NCBI GenBank assembly: GCA_014523495.1
Contig: JAATVM010000060.1
Span: 1 to 11,084 of the forward strand
DNA: 11,084 nucleotides
Origin: Nitrososphaerales archaeon TH1920
GTDB taxonomy: Archaea > Thermoproteota > Nitrososphaeria > Nitrososphaerales > Nitrososphaeraceae
Direction of reading: 5' to 3'
The position numbers and the translations under genes are program-made. The notes under the pieces are model-generated. The model was given only the letters and a program-made list of their open reading frames with translations, ran no database searches and was not told where the DNA came from. This document shows, one piece after another, positions 1 to 6,037 of this stretch. Numbering within the stretch: the stretch's first letter is position 1; each line of letters starts with the position of its first letter.

Positions 1-18
1 AGATTTGATTTCAAAAAT

Positions 19-27
19 GATATATTT
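19..27 (+). promoter_or_regulatory. TATA box for the 54-434 gene
   Basis: The sequence GATATATTT is centred about 31 bp before the TTG at 54. This is close to the spacing expected for an archaeal TATA box driving a leaderless or nearly leaderless mRNA. Confidence 0.45.
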
Positions 28-53
28 GTGAATTTCTGATTGATTGAATTGTT

Positions 54-434
54 TTGACAGTCGAGTCAGAGTCGTTAGAATCAATCTTCAGTCATGGGGC
101 AAGAAAAGTAGTAGTTTGTAAGAATGATATTGACTTGAGTAAAAAAAATGATAACACAATCTTCATACTATTTGTGGAAGAATCACAAGGTTCTGCTGGA
201 GGGAGAATAGGTGGAGCGGGGTTTAGAAGGATAAGCGGAATTAGCTGTTTTGTTATTTCTAATGGTACACAAGAAAAAATATTCGAAACTCAAGATAATG
301 ATGTTATTTCAAACTTTGAAATACCCATGAGTGCAGTAGCTATGGACATTGGATTATCAAATGGAAGTCCGAAAGTAATTCAGGGTATTGTGGACGAAGA
401 ACTAGTAAATGCATATCTAAAATTGATACATTAG
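54..434 (+). CDS. Hypothetical protein, 126 aa
   Basis: I do not recognise the family. The frame opens with TTG at 54, nine bases after an in-frame TGA at 45-47. No other usable start lies nearby and a TATA-like box sits about 30 bp upstream, so TTG is the likely start. The protein is soluble-looking, with no membrane segment. It has a beta-rich first half (strands around VVVC and IFILFVEES), a glycine-rich stretch GSAGGRIGGAGFRR near residues 46-60, and an alternating beta/alpha C-terminal half ending in ELVNAYLKLIH. It is followed by about 190 bp of non-coding DNA and does not appear to be in an operon. The reading frame is clean and codon use is like its neighbours, so it is probably a real gene. 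Confidence 0.7.
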   Translation: MTVESESLESIFSHGARKVVVCKNDIDLSKKNDNTIFILFVEESQGSAGGRIGGAGFRRISGISCFVISNGTQEKIFETQDNDVISNFEIPMSAVAMDIGLSNGSPKVIQGIVDEELVNAYLKLIH

Positions 435-452
435 ATGGTAGGAAGGATACAT

Positions 453-475
453 TATCATTTTTGTAAGCGATGATA
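453..475 (+). terminator. Possible weak terminator hairpin after the 54-434 gene
   Basis: TATCAT (453-458) and ATGATA (470-475) are exact inverted repeats enclosing a T5 tract. They lie 19 bp after the stop codon. The stem is only six AT-rich pairs, so the call is tentative. Confidence 0.2.
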
Positions 476-501
476 CCTAACACAATTTAAGTTCGCAACG
501 G

Positions 502-515
502 CCAAAATATTTTGG
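502..515. repeat. Perfect 14-bp palindrome CCAAAATATTTTGG
   Basis: The 14 bases are fully self-complementary. They lie in the gap between the 54-434 gene and the racemase-like gene, about 105 bp before the TTG at 621. This could be a regulator binding site or a bidirectional terminator stem. Nothing in the sequence decides between them. Confidence 0.3.
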
Positions 516-620
516 TTAATCCAATTGCCATTGACGCTGCCATTATTTCGTGCTGAAAAGATGTGAATTATTTTTCTCCTTGTGTTCGTCTTAGACTATA
601 TCCATTATTCATAGTATAAA

Positions 621-1445
621 TTGGGATTTCAATCAGTAACTTCAAATTTGATTACTCATGATAAGTCTGTAGCAGTGTTTGATTCTGGGTTAGGATCACT
701 TTCCGTTATTAGAGGAATCAGGAGTCAGATTTCAAAAGAAAATATTATTTATTTTGCAGACAAAAAAAATTTTCCTTACGGTGAAAAATCTGTTGATGAA
801 CTTGAGCAAATAATGGGAGAAACGGTCAAGATTCTATCAAATTTTTCCCCAAAAATAATTGTTGTTGCTTCTATTACCCCTTCAATTCAAATATTAAGCA
901 AGATAAAGTCGATGAGTTCTATCCCAATCTTAGGCGTAACTATTCCCTTAAAGGAAGCGTCAAAAATTACAAAAAAGAAACATATCGGAATTTTAGGCAC
1001 TAAATCGACCATAAAAAGTAGACATCTTGAAGAACAAATTAAATCAGAAATTCCTCAAAACATATTTGTTACTAGATTTGACGCATCTCAGATAATAGAA
1101 ATCATAGAGAAAGGTATTTTTCTAAAAAATGATGAATCTACATTTGATACTATATCTAAGACTTTGGAAGGTTTGGAAGATACAAACGTAGATGTCTTGG
1201 TATTATCAAGTACTCACTTGTCATTCATTAAATCCCACTTGACTACCAAGTATCCTTCAATAAGAATCATTGATCCCACTACTAATGCCGTGAAAGAAAT
1301 TAAGCAATTTTTGAAAATTAATAACATGTTAAGGAAAAATGGACAAGGAAGAATACGAATTATTGTTAACGGAGATAAGAACGAGTTCCAAAGTTTAATC
1401 AAAGTTATGGGATTGTCTGGACCCGTTGAAACCTTTGAAAAATAA
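621..1445 (+). CDS. Glutamate racemase (MurI)-family protein lacking both catalytic cysteines
   Basis: The protein has the Asp/Glu racemase fold signature: VAVFDSGLG near residues 17-25, FADKKNFPYGEKS at 45-57, IGILGTKSTIKS in the middle, and a C-terminal LVLSSTHLSF. In true MurI enzymes the two catalytic cysteines sit in VVACNTA and LGCTHYP motifs. Here the equivalents are VVASITP (Ser84, codon TCT at 870) and LSSTHLS (Ser197, codon AGT at 1209). Asp21 and the His of the second motif are kept. Racemase activity by the usual two-base mechanism is therefore unlikely, and archaea of this group have no peptidoglycan, so the role is unknown. Length (274 aa) is normal for the family. The start is TTG at 621. 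TTG at 648, giving a protein starting 6 residues before VAVFDSG, fits family N-termini better and lies about 31 bp after the box TAGTATAAAT at 611-620. Confidence 0.8.
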   Translation: MGFQSVTSNLITHDKSVAVFDSGLGSLSVIRGIRSQISKENIIYFADKKNFPYGEKSVDELEQIMGETVKILSNFSPKIIVVASITPSIQILSKIKSMSSIPILGVTIPLKEASKITKKKHIGILGTKSTIKSRHLEEQIKSEIPQNIFVTRFDASQIIEIIEKGIFLKNDESTFDTISKTLEGLEDTNVDVLVLSSTHLSFIKSHLTTKYPSIRIIDPTTNAVKEIKQFLKINNMLRKNGQGRIRIIVNGDKNEFQSLIKVMGLSGPVETFEK

Positions 1446-1508
1446 TTACTTAAAGTGCTAACGGCATTCTTGTAAACCTTATTGTTCGAACTTCAGCTAT
1501 CGATGATG

Positions 1509-1517
1509 TTAAATATA
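1509..1517 (+). promoter_or_regulatory. TATA box of the dCMP deaminase gene
   Basis: TTAAATATA is centred about 26 bp before the ATG at 1539. It supports that ATG rather than the upstream TTG 1482 or ATG 1503, since a transcript from this box would begin at about 1539. Confidence 0.5.
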
Positions 1518-1538
1518 CATAAATATCCTCTTTACAAG

Positions 1539-2048
1539 ATGAAAGAGCGACCAAACTGGGACACATATTTTATGCTCCAAGCTGAAATAGCAAAATTGAG
1601 GTCAAATTGTTTGAGTCGTCAAGTGGGATGTGTCATAGTTAAAGACCACAGACAGATATCCACAGGTTATAACGGTACTCCATCAGGAATTAAAAACTGT
1701 TTTGACGGAGGTTGTCCTAGGTGTTTAGATAAACAGAATAACAAGATAAAGCCTGGCCAGAATCTAGAAAGATGTTTTTGTACCCATGCAGAAGCAAACG
1801 CCATCATGCAATGTGCACTGTTTAGAACCGGAAGCACTAAGGGCTCTACATTATATTCAACATTTGCACCATGCCTAGAATGCAGCAAAATGGCTATTAG
1901 TGTTGGAATTGGTAGAATAGTTATACTAGATTCTTATCCGGAAGATGGAATTCAAATTTTAATGCAGGCAAGAGTTGAAATTTCAAAAATGGAAAAGAAA
2001 GAACTATTATCCTGGATCTCAAATTTGAACGCAATTAACATATTGTAA
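1539..2048 (+). CDS. Deoxycytidylate (dCMP) deaminase family protein (ComEB-like), 169 aa
   Basis: This cytosolic zinc enzyme family converts dCMP to dUMP, feeding dTMP synthesis. The sequence starts MKERPNWDTYFMLQAEIAKLR, typical of dCMP deaminases, followed by SRQVGCVIV and the substrate-loop motif GYNGTPSG. The zinc site is complete: THAEAN (His83, catalytic Glu85) and APCLECSK (Cys112, Cys115). An extra cysteine-rich insert (NCFDGGCPRC and RCFC), common in this family, may hold a second metal. I chose ATG 1539 because of the TATA box about 26 bp upstream and because family members begin just before the RPxWD motif. The frame stays open to TTG 1482, which would add 19 residues. The gene is 93 bp after the racemase-like gene and has its own promoter. 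Confidence 0.9.
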   Translation: MKERPNWDTYFMLQAEIAKLRSNCLSRQVGCVIVKDHRQISTGYNGTPSGIKNCFDGGCPRCLDKQNNKIKPGQNLERCFCTHAEANAIMQCALFRTGSTKGSTLYSTFAPCLECSKMAISVGIGRIVILDSYPEDGIQILMQARVEISKMEKKELLSWISNLNAINIL

Positions 2049-2115
2049 GTTTTTATACAATTCTGGTAACTGAGGATCCATCCAGGTAATTGATCTCGAT
2101 ATTTTCAGTAACTCA

Positions 2116-2123
2116 TTTATAAA
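2116..2123 (+). promoter_or_regulatory. Strong TATA box just before the 2127 gene
   Basis: TTTATAAA is a near-ideal archaeal TATA box but lies only a few bases before ATG 2127. A transcript from it would start near 2145, which fits a TTG start at 2148. A weaker box, GATATTTT at 2098-2105, would suit ATG 2127. Confidence 0.4.
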
Positions 2124-2126
2124 ATA

Positions 2127-2717
2127 ATGCCTTTTATAGATCAAGAATTGAAATCTAACAAATTCTTTATTTCAAAATTAACTTTGTTTACGGTGATCTT
2201 ACTGGGAGCAACGATCATTTTCGGTACAATGTCTTATCAGTCTTCATTCGCCCCTCATCCGGATGATATGATGATGGCTGATCCAACTCTTCACCCAGAA
2301 AATGTCACTGCTTCAGTCGGTGATCTTATATTAGTTAGCTTCACTTCAAGTGTAGGAATGAGGGTACCTGAGCCCAATAAACCAATTATGGAAGTTTCAT
2401 GGGTAGGTGGAGGCAATTACAGAGGAACCACAAATGTTTCGGATTTTGGCACTGTTTGGGTAGAATTCGATGCTGATGGACTCTCTAGAAGTCATGGACA
2501 AGGGATGATTATGGATTCCAAGGGTGAAGTGGCAACTTATACAGTTCAGGCTTTAGGTACAATGGGAACCGATGGATATCTTCGAAATCATGGTATGGTG
2601 TTCTTTAATGCTTCCTCAGGTGGAGTCTTTGCTCCTCTATCAAAGACTGTTGGCATATTTGCTGACGAAGTGAATCAAAAAGGTAACGCAGTAACCAAAA
2701 TTTGGGAACTAAAATAA
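2127..2717 (+). CDS. Membrane-anchored exported protein of unknown function, 196 aa
   Basis: I do not recognise the family. Residues 10-34 hold a lysine-flanked hydrophobic helix (ending LLGATIIFG) that is a signal anchor or uncleaved signal peptide. The remaining ~160 residues look extracellular: no further membrane helix, no cysteine, a Met/Asp patch (PDDMMMADP) and His/Met residues (DPTLHPEN, RSHGQGMIMD, RNHGMVFF). The many short strands and glycines suggest a beta-sandwich. The His/Met content recalls copper-handling proteins, but no defined copper motif is visible, so this is only a thought. The start is uncertain: ATG 2127, or TTG 2148, which would put a basic n-region (MKSNK) directly before the helix and fits the strong TATA box at 2116-2123. 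Confidence 0.75.
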   Translation: MPFIDQELKSNKFFISKLTLFTVILLGATIIFGTMSYQSSFAPHPDDMMMADPTLHPENVTASVGDLILVSFTSSVGMRVPEPNKPIMEVSWVGGGNYRGTTNVSDFGTVWVEFDADGLSRSHGQGMIMDSKGEVATYTVQALGTMGTDGYLRNHGMVFFNASSGGVFAPLSKTVGIFADEVNQKGNAVTKIWELK

Positions 2718-2731
2718 AAAGTCATTTGTGT

Positions 2732-2792
2732 CTCAGGCAGATACTGGCGGTTGGATGCCTGGGTACTACGACTAACTCGGCAACTATTTTTT
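2732..2792 (+). other. Hairpin followed by T6 tract: terminator or small structured RNA
   Basis: CTCAGGCA (2732-2739) and TGCCTGGG (2756-2763) can form an 8-bp stem with one G-U pair and a 16-nt loop. A T6 run follows at 2787-2792. The stretch is clearly more GC-rich than its surroundings and lies 14 bp after the stop codon of the exported protein. It could end that transcript or be a short RNA. It matches no RNA family I know. Confidence 0.35.
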
Positions 2793-2854
2793 CAATCCCA
2801 CAACTTTTTACAGCGATTTAACCGACGCAGACTTGACAGAATCCATTATAGAAA

Positions 2855-2863
2855 GATATATTA
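2855..2863 (+). promoter_or_regulatory. TATA box of the ribbon-helix-helix gene
   Basis: GATATATTA is centred 28 bp before ATG 2887, the spacing expected for a leaderless transcript that starts at the ATG. Confidence 0.55.
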
Positions 2864-2886
2864 AAATCCTAACAGTCGTTTAATTC

Positions 2887-3030
2887 ATGCAGAATTCAAA
2901 GAGAGATGTGTATGTATGTTTTTCCAAAGAAGAGATTTTGCTCTTGGAAGAGTACGCAAGAGAAAAAGGAGCACTGAATATCAGTCAGGCACTAGAATTA
3001 CTAATAAATAACACAATGAATGAGAATTAA
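2887..3030 (+). CDS. Small ribbon-helix-helix (CopG/Arc-like) protein, 47 aa
   Basis: The frame encodes 47 residues. An N-terminal strand (KRDVYVCFSKEE) is followed by helix 1 (ILLLEEYAREKG), a short turn containing ALN, and helix 2 (ISQALELLINNTM). This beta-alpha-alpha plan matches ribbon-helix-helix DNA-binding proteins, which act as dimers whose paired strands sit in the major groove. A well-placed TATA box supports a real gene in spite of its size. There is no toxin or other partner gene beside it: the exported-protein gene ends 169 bp upstream and the convergent P-II gene ends 51 bp downstream. It is probably a stand-alone transcription regulator with unknown targets. Confidence 0.7.
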   Translation: MQNSKRDVYVCFSKEEILLLEEYAREKGALNISQALELLINNTMNEN

Positions 3031-3081
3031 GTTTAAGTTTATAATTATCAGCTGAATTCTTAAAATAGTCTTAAAAAAAGA

Positions 3082-3420
3082 TTAGGTTTTATCTTTTGAT
3101 TTTGTGCCTATATCTATACTTTCATCAACGTCTGAAATGAAAATTTTTCCTTCTCCTGCAAGCCCAGTACTAGTGCTCGCAAGTATCTTGTTTACTACTT
3201 GATCAACAAGAGAATCATCCACTACGGTAAACAAAGTTACGTTCGCGTTAAATTCAGGTGTATAGAGAGAAGTTCCTCTACCAGAATGCATTGCTGCTGG
3301 AATATTTTTACCTCTTCCTTTTGAATCGTAATAGGTAAAACCGCCAATTTTCAATTCTTTCAATGCAGAAAACGCATCTACCATTTTTGACTGTGGAATG
3401 ATCGCCTCTATTCTTTTCAT
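3082..3420 (-). CDS. Divergent P-II family (GlnB/GlnK-like) signalling protein, 112 aa
   Basis: P-II proteins are cytosolic trimers that bind ATP/ADP and 2-oxoglutarate and control nitrogen-related targets. The start MKRIEAIIP, the T-loop region (about residues 35-60), FTVVDDSLVDQVVNKIL and the B-loop signature TGLAGEGKIFI all match the family. Deviations are clear. The T-loop is altered and about two residues longer, with RGTSLY where the uridylylated RGAEY normally sits. The usual Gln39 appears as Asn, the Lys58 region is replaced by NANV, and the C-terminal RIRTG arginines that contact nucleotide phosphates in trans are missing (SIDIGTKSK). 2-Oxoglutarate and ATP responses may therefore differ. 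There is no ammonium transporter gene beside it. ATG 3420 is chosen over the upstream GTG 3426 because it gives the canonical N-terminus and has a TATA box 27 bp before it. Confidence 0.88.
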   Translation of the reverse strand: MKRIEAIIPQSKMVDAFSALKELKIGGFTYYDSKGRGKNIPAAMHSGRGTSLYTPEFNANVTLFTVVDDSLVDQVVNKILASTSTGLAGEGKIFISDVDESIDIGTKSKDKT

Positions 3421-3442
3421 AATCACTAATGTATCTTACCAC

Positions 3443-3452
3443 TTTTATTAAA
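3443..3452 (-). promoter_or_regulatory. TATA box of the P-II gene
   Basis: On the minus strand TTTAATAAAA is centred about 27 bp before ATG 3420, which supports a leaderless transcript. Confidence 0.45.
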
Positions 3453-3547
3453 ATTTTCTTATCTAAAACCTAATTTTGCCCCATTTTAAACTGAAAGATA
3501 TCCAAATTAACAAACAAAAGTGTGTCAAATTTAGAAAAGTTGAAGTT

Positions 3548-3748
3548 TTATGAGCGAATTAGTGCGTTTTTTCTACTTGTCCATATGCCAACTAAGATCA
3601 CAGCTATTCCAATAGCAATAATCATGATATCTACAGGGATCAAAATAGCTGCTATAGGATTAACTATCCCAAAAATGATCAACAAGCTGCCAAAGAGGGT
3701 TAAAGATATACCTGATATTATTTCTCCATTTAAACCACTTCCAACCAT
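3548..3748 (-). CDS. Small two-helix membrane protein, 66 aa
   Basis: I do not recognise the family. Two hydrophobic helices (roughly residues 11-34 and 36-57) are joined around NPIAAILIPVD. The protein ends with a basic tail (TSRKNALIRS), which suggests a hairpin with a cytosolic C-terminus. The ILIPVDIMI segment resembles GIPVDMAI in the C-terminal half of the neighbouring zinc-finger protein, so the two may share a membrane module. The frame stays open to GTG 3766. ATG 3748 is preferred because a T-rich TATA-like box (minus-strand TTTTTATTG near 3773-3781) lies about 29 bp before it. The plus strand is also open here (3522-3776), but it reads as an unlikely protein and looks like a mirror of this gene. 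Confidence 0.6.
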   Translation of the reverse strand: MVGSGLNGEIISGISLTLFGSLLIIFGIVNPIAAILIPVDIMIIAIGIAVILVGIWTSRKNALIRS

Positions 3749-3787
3749 ATTTGTGATCACTAACACATATCAATAAAAATGATTTCA

Positions 3788-3801
3788 TTTTTTCGAAAAA
3801 A
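3788..3801. terminator. Palindromic TTTTTTCGAAAAAA directly after the zinc-finger gene
   Basis: This perfect 14-bp palindrome abuts the minus-strand stop codon at 3802-3804. On the minus strand it gives a T6 run right after the stop, and archaeal termination depends mostly on such T tracts. It also lies upstream of the 3548-3748 gene and could affect read-through into it. Confidence 0.35.
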
Positions 3802-4158
3802 TTAATCAGTTCTAATTCTCTCTGAACGTTTTTTCCAAGCAAACAACATGAAAATAAAAGGAATAGTCATTACCGTTGTCGCTATTAGCACCGGCTGTAC
3901 AATCGCCATATCCACCGGTATGCCAATCGCCATAAAGTATGGAAATGGGTAAAGTCCTGATACAAAAAACCACAGAGCAACAATCATTGCTATATACGGT
4001 AGATTTTTTTTGAAAAAGGAGATCTTTACTACTTTGTTTGAGTTACATCTTGTACATCTCATCCCTTGTCTATTTATGCACGATGAGCAAACAATTTTAG
4101 AACATATAACACAGGATCTACTACCAAACCTAGATCCACATATTTCACAATTAGTCAA
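3802..4158 (-). CDS. Zinc-finger membrane protein with four CxxC knuckles, 118 aa
   Basis: The first 38 residues contain four CxxC pairs (Cys4/7, 16/19, 24/27, 35/38). This spacing suits two zinc ions bound by a double zinc ribbon or cross-brace (B-box/RING-like) fold. After a short basic linker (KISFFKKN) there are two membrane helices, about residues 53-72 and 84-107, and a basic C-terminus (WKKRSERIRTD). The zinc domain would thus face the cytosol, beside the membrane. The start is TTG at 4158, four codons before the first cysteine pair, with no ATG available. The gene runs in the same direction as the 3548-3748 membrane protein, 53 bp away, and shares an IPVD motif with it. Cysteine-finger-plus-helix proteins are common in archaea. 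The specific role is unknown. Confidence 0.75.
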   Translation of the reverse strand: MTNCEICGSRFGSRSCVICSKIVCSSCINRQGMRCTRCNSNKVVKISFFKKNLPYIAMIVALWFFVSGLYPFPYFMAIGIPVDMAIVQPVLIATTVMTIPFIFMLFAWKKRSERIRTD

Positions 4159-4288
4159 TTTGCAATATATTACTTGACAATACGTAATAATGTTTTATCT
4201 ATTACAAAGTTATTAGCGCCATACTTTATTTACGGAAAAATATTATGAGAACCTTCAGACCTAGGATAATTATTCTTGCAGCAATAAT

Positions 4289-4573
4289 TTAGCCCTTTAT
4301 AGTATCTTGATTCAAATCCCTTAGAGAAGGTGGAGTTAACAAAATAGTCTGATTTCTTATAACTTCCTGTTCAGGCAATCCATATTCTTTTCTCAACTCT
4401 GCTTGTTGTACGTTTATTCTTTCGGCAGAAAAAGATGGTCCAATGTGGCCAAATATTACGTAAGCAATAATTATACCCACTAATGATAAACCCATCAGCA
4501 AGATACTCAAAGCTACACCTTTCATATGAAAGTATCCAGATCCAGAATGGACCCCCTCGTCGTGAGCAGACAT
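4289..4573 (-). CDS. Single-helix membrane protein, 94 aa
   Basis: I do not recognise the family. A short polar N-terminus rich in His, Gly and Ser (MSAHDEGVHSGSGYFHMKG) precedes one hydrophobic helix, about residues 19-42 (ending IIIAYVIFG). A soluble tail of about 50 residues with a likely helix (ERINVQQAELRKEYG) follows. The layout is that of a small accessory subunit of a membrane complex, perhaps respiratory, but there is no motif to prove this. ATG 4573 has a TATA box 28 bp upstream. The gene is divergent from the RidA gene, and the 120 bp between them hold both promoters. Confidence 0.7.
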   Translation of the reverse strand: MSAHDEGVHSGSGYFHMKGVALSILLMGLSLVGIIIAYVIFGHIGPSFSAERINVQQAELRKEYGLPEQEVIRNQTILLTPPSLRDLNQDTIKG

Positions 4574-4596
4574 AATTTAGATTGCTACCAGGAATG

Positions 4597-4605
4597 CATA
4601 AAAGT
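4597..4605 (-). promoter_or_regulatory. TATA box of the 4289-4573 gene
   Basis: On the minus strand ACTTTTATG is centred 28 bp before ATG 4573. It lies in the shared divergent promoter region with the RidA gene. Confidence 0.5.
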
Positions 4606-4661
4606 ATTTGGATTATCCTTTTAAATTATCTAATGTAATGCGATTAAGTTTAATGCCAAAT

Positions 4662-4671
4662 GAATAAAAAA
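4662..4671 (+). promoter_or_regulatory. Probable TATA box of the RidA-family gene
   Basis: GAATAAAAAA is centred about 27 bp before ATG 4694. A second candidate, TTTATAAC at 4681-4688, lies too close to the ATG to use that start. Confidence 0.3.
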
Positions 4672-4693
4672 CATGGTTCTTTTATAACGACAA

Positions 4694-5155
4694 ATGATAG
4701 AAGAAAAATTAGAATCAATTGGAATCAGGTTATCAGATCCACCTCAACCTATTGGCTCCTATGTTCCTATTTTACAGAGCGGCAATTTGATTTTTGTTTC
4801 AGGTCAAATCCCATTAATTGGTAGAACTTTGCCAGAAAAATATAAAGGGAAGGTATCAAATCAAGTTTCTATAAATACGTCCATCGAAGCATCAAAACAG
4901 TGTGCAATAAATGCACTAGAACATATCAAAAAATTGTTGGGCAGCTTAGATACAATATCAAAATTTGTGAAAATAACCGGATACGTGAATAGCGATTCTT
5001 CATTCAAAGATCATCCAAAAGTTATCAACGGAGCATCAGATTTTCTATTGGAGGTATTTGGAGAAAAGGCAAGACATACTCGGGTTGCAGTCGGAGTCAA
5101 TAGCCTTCCTCTTGACAGTGTAGTAGAGATAGACGTTCTTTGTGAAGTCGACTAA
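4694..5155 (+). CDS. RidA/YjgF/UK114-family protein, 153 aa
   Basis: RidA proteins are cytosolic trimers. The best-known members hydrolyse reactive enamine/imine intermediates made by PLP enzymes. This protein belongs to the longer YER057c-like subgroup (about 150 aa) rather than the 130-aa archetype. The N-terminus has the EEKLESIGIRLSDPPQPIGSY extension type, then LIFVSGQIPL, a KYKGKV loop, and an ALEHIKKLLGSLD helix followed by KITGYVNS. KVINGASDFLLEVFGE comes next. The C-terminal TRVAVGVNSLPLDSVVEID contains the conserved substrate-carboxylate-binding Arg (T-R-V-A-V) and the acidic residues of the active-site region. Imine deaminase activity is plausible, but members of this subgroup are not all enzymes. 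The gene stands alone, divergent from the 4289-4573 gene. Confidence 0.9.
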   Translation: MIEEKLESIGIRLSDPPQPIGSYVPILQSGNLIFVSGQIPLIGRTLPEKYKGKVSNQVSINTSIEASKQCAINALEHIKKLLGSLDTISKFVKITGYVNSDSSFKDHPKVINGASDFLLEVFGEKARHTRVAVGVNSLPLDSVVEIDVLCEVD

Positions 5156-5277
5156 TTTCCCTTCTAACTAAAAGTGTTCGTGTCTTAAAAAATTTTTATT
5201 TTGTTTGAAATTTTATCCGGCTCTGCAATATGAAATGTATTGAGTTTATAGTACTTGAACCAACCAAAAAACAAAAC

Positions 5278-5286
5278 TCTTATTTA
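5278..5286 (+). promoter_or_regulatory. TATA box of the 5310-5834 gene
   Basis: TCTTATTTA is centred 28 bp before the TTG at 5310, which supports that TTG as a leaderless start. Confidence 0.45.
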
Positions 5287-5309
5287 CCATCTGTTAAGTT
5301 TCATCTGAA

Positions 5310-5834
5310 TTGGATATACTGGAAGGAAACAACCTAGCAACGAATCTGTTTGAAAGATATTCCGCAAATTCTCGTAATTGGAAATTTGTGGTCTCTGTCT
5401 CTCAACTAAATGGGAACTTTTATGACGCTATAGTAAGCAATCCTAATGAAGTCTGGCAACTAAAGATTGATTCTATCTACAAGCCAAATCCATTAATTGT
5501 TGGTACGAAGGTGGACGTAGATCCGGTTAAATTTAACGATAATACCCATATGCCGTTTGGATATAGAAAATTGGATCCAAATAAAATTGGAAAAATTTTA
5601 TCCAATATTAGCGGAATTGATGAAGACACAAATGCGCTCAACTCATATATCACTTCCATAATCTCTTCGACGGAACCTGAAATACCTTCTCCAAATAACA
5701 GTTATGCATATGGACCTTTTTTGTTTACTCAAAAAAACCCAATCAAAGTGGACGAATATCAGAAAAAAATTTCCGACAAATTGGCAAATAGACTCAAAGA
5801 TAAACTCAGATTACTATATTCTAGCTACGGTTAA
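5310..5834 (+). CDS. Hypothetical soluble protein, 174 aa
   Basis: I do not recognise the family. There is no membrane helix, signal peptide or cysteine. The first ~80 residues look beta-rich: WKFVVSVSQLNG, FYDAIVSNP and VWQLKIDSIY may form a small sheet. The middle is Asn/Asp/Ser/Pro-rich, with a low-complexity stretch near EPEIPSPNNSYAYG. The end is a basic helix (EYQKKISDKLANRLKDKLRLLY). The start is TTG at 5310 with a matching TATA box. The gene is flanked by non-coding DNA on both sides, and the tRNA-Pro on the other strand follows it. The clean frame over 525 bp makes it a probable real gene with unknown function. Confidence 0.65.
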   Translation: MDILEGNNLATNLFERYSANSRNWKFVVSVSQLNGNFYDAIVSNPNEVWQLKIDSIYKPNPLIVGTKVDVDPVKFNDNTHMPFGYRKLDPNKIGKILSNISGIDEDTNALNSYITSIISSTEPEIPSPNNSYAYGPFLFTQKNPIKVDEYQKKISDKLANRLKDKLRLLYSSYG

Positions 5835-5930
5835 CAAAATGAAATTAATTATTTTTTAAATTCCACTCCAGAATAAATTCAATAATATTTTACAAGTAAT
5901 TCTGCTACCAAAAGTAGTAACTAGTAACAA

Positions 5931-6004
5931 TGGGGCCGGCCGGATTTGAACCGGCGGCCTCCAGCGCCCAAGGCTGGCATCATACCAAGCTAGACAACGG
6001 CCCC
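5931..6004 (-). tRNA. tRNA-Pro(TGG)
   Basis: On the minus strand the acceptor stem GGGGCCG/CGGCCCC pairs fully. The anticodon stem is CCAGC/GCTGG with a 7-nt loop CTTGGGC, giving anticodon TGG (proline). The T arm is GCCGG-TTCAAAT-CCGGC. The discriminator is A (5931), CCA is not encoded, and there is no intron (74 nt). The 3' end lies 96 bp after the convergent 174-aa protein gene. Confidence 0.96.
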
Positions 6005-6037
6005 ATATTAGAGGTTCAGCAAATGCCATATTCCAAG

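Noticed and set aside
487..543. 18-codon minus-strand frame (MAASMAIGLTKIFWPLRT) with a TATA-like run about 28 bp upstream
   Set aside because: It is too short to judge, covers the palindrome at 502-515 and matches no family I know.
464..560. C-box-like GATGATA and D-box-like CTGA sequences, as in a C/D guide RNA
   Set aside because: The boxes are about 85 nt apart, too far for an archaeal C/D RNA, and no C'/D' pair or terminal stem is visible.
3522..3776. 84-codon open frame on the plus strand
   Set aside because: It overlaps the minus-strand membrane protein gene almost fully. The minus frame gives two clean hydrophobic helices with a basic tail and similarity to the neighbouring protein, while the plus frame reads as its mirror.
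4245..4292. 15-codon plus-strand frame starting MRTFRPRIIIL
   Set aside because: It is very short, its TATA-like sequence is too close, and it runs into the end of the minus-strand gene at 4289.
4308..4320. GATTCAAATCCC, which resembles a tRNA T-loop
   Set aside because: It lies in the coding region of the 4289-4573 gene and no acceptor or anticodon stem can be formed around it.
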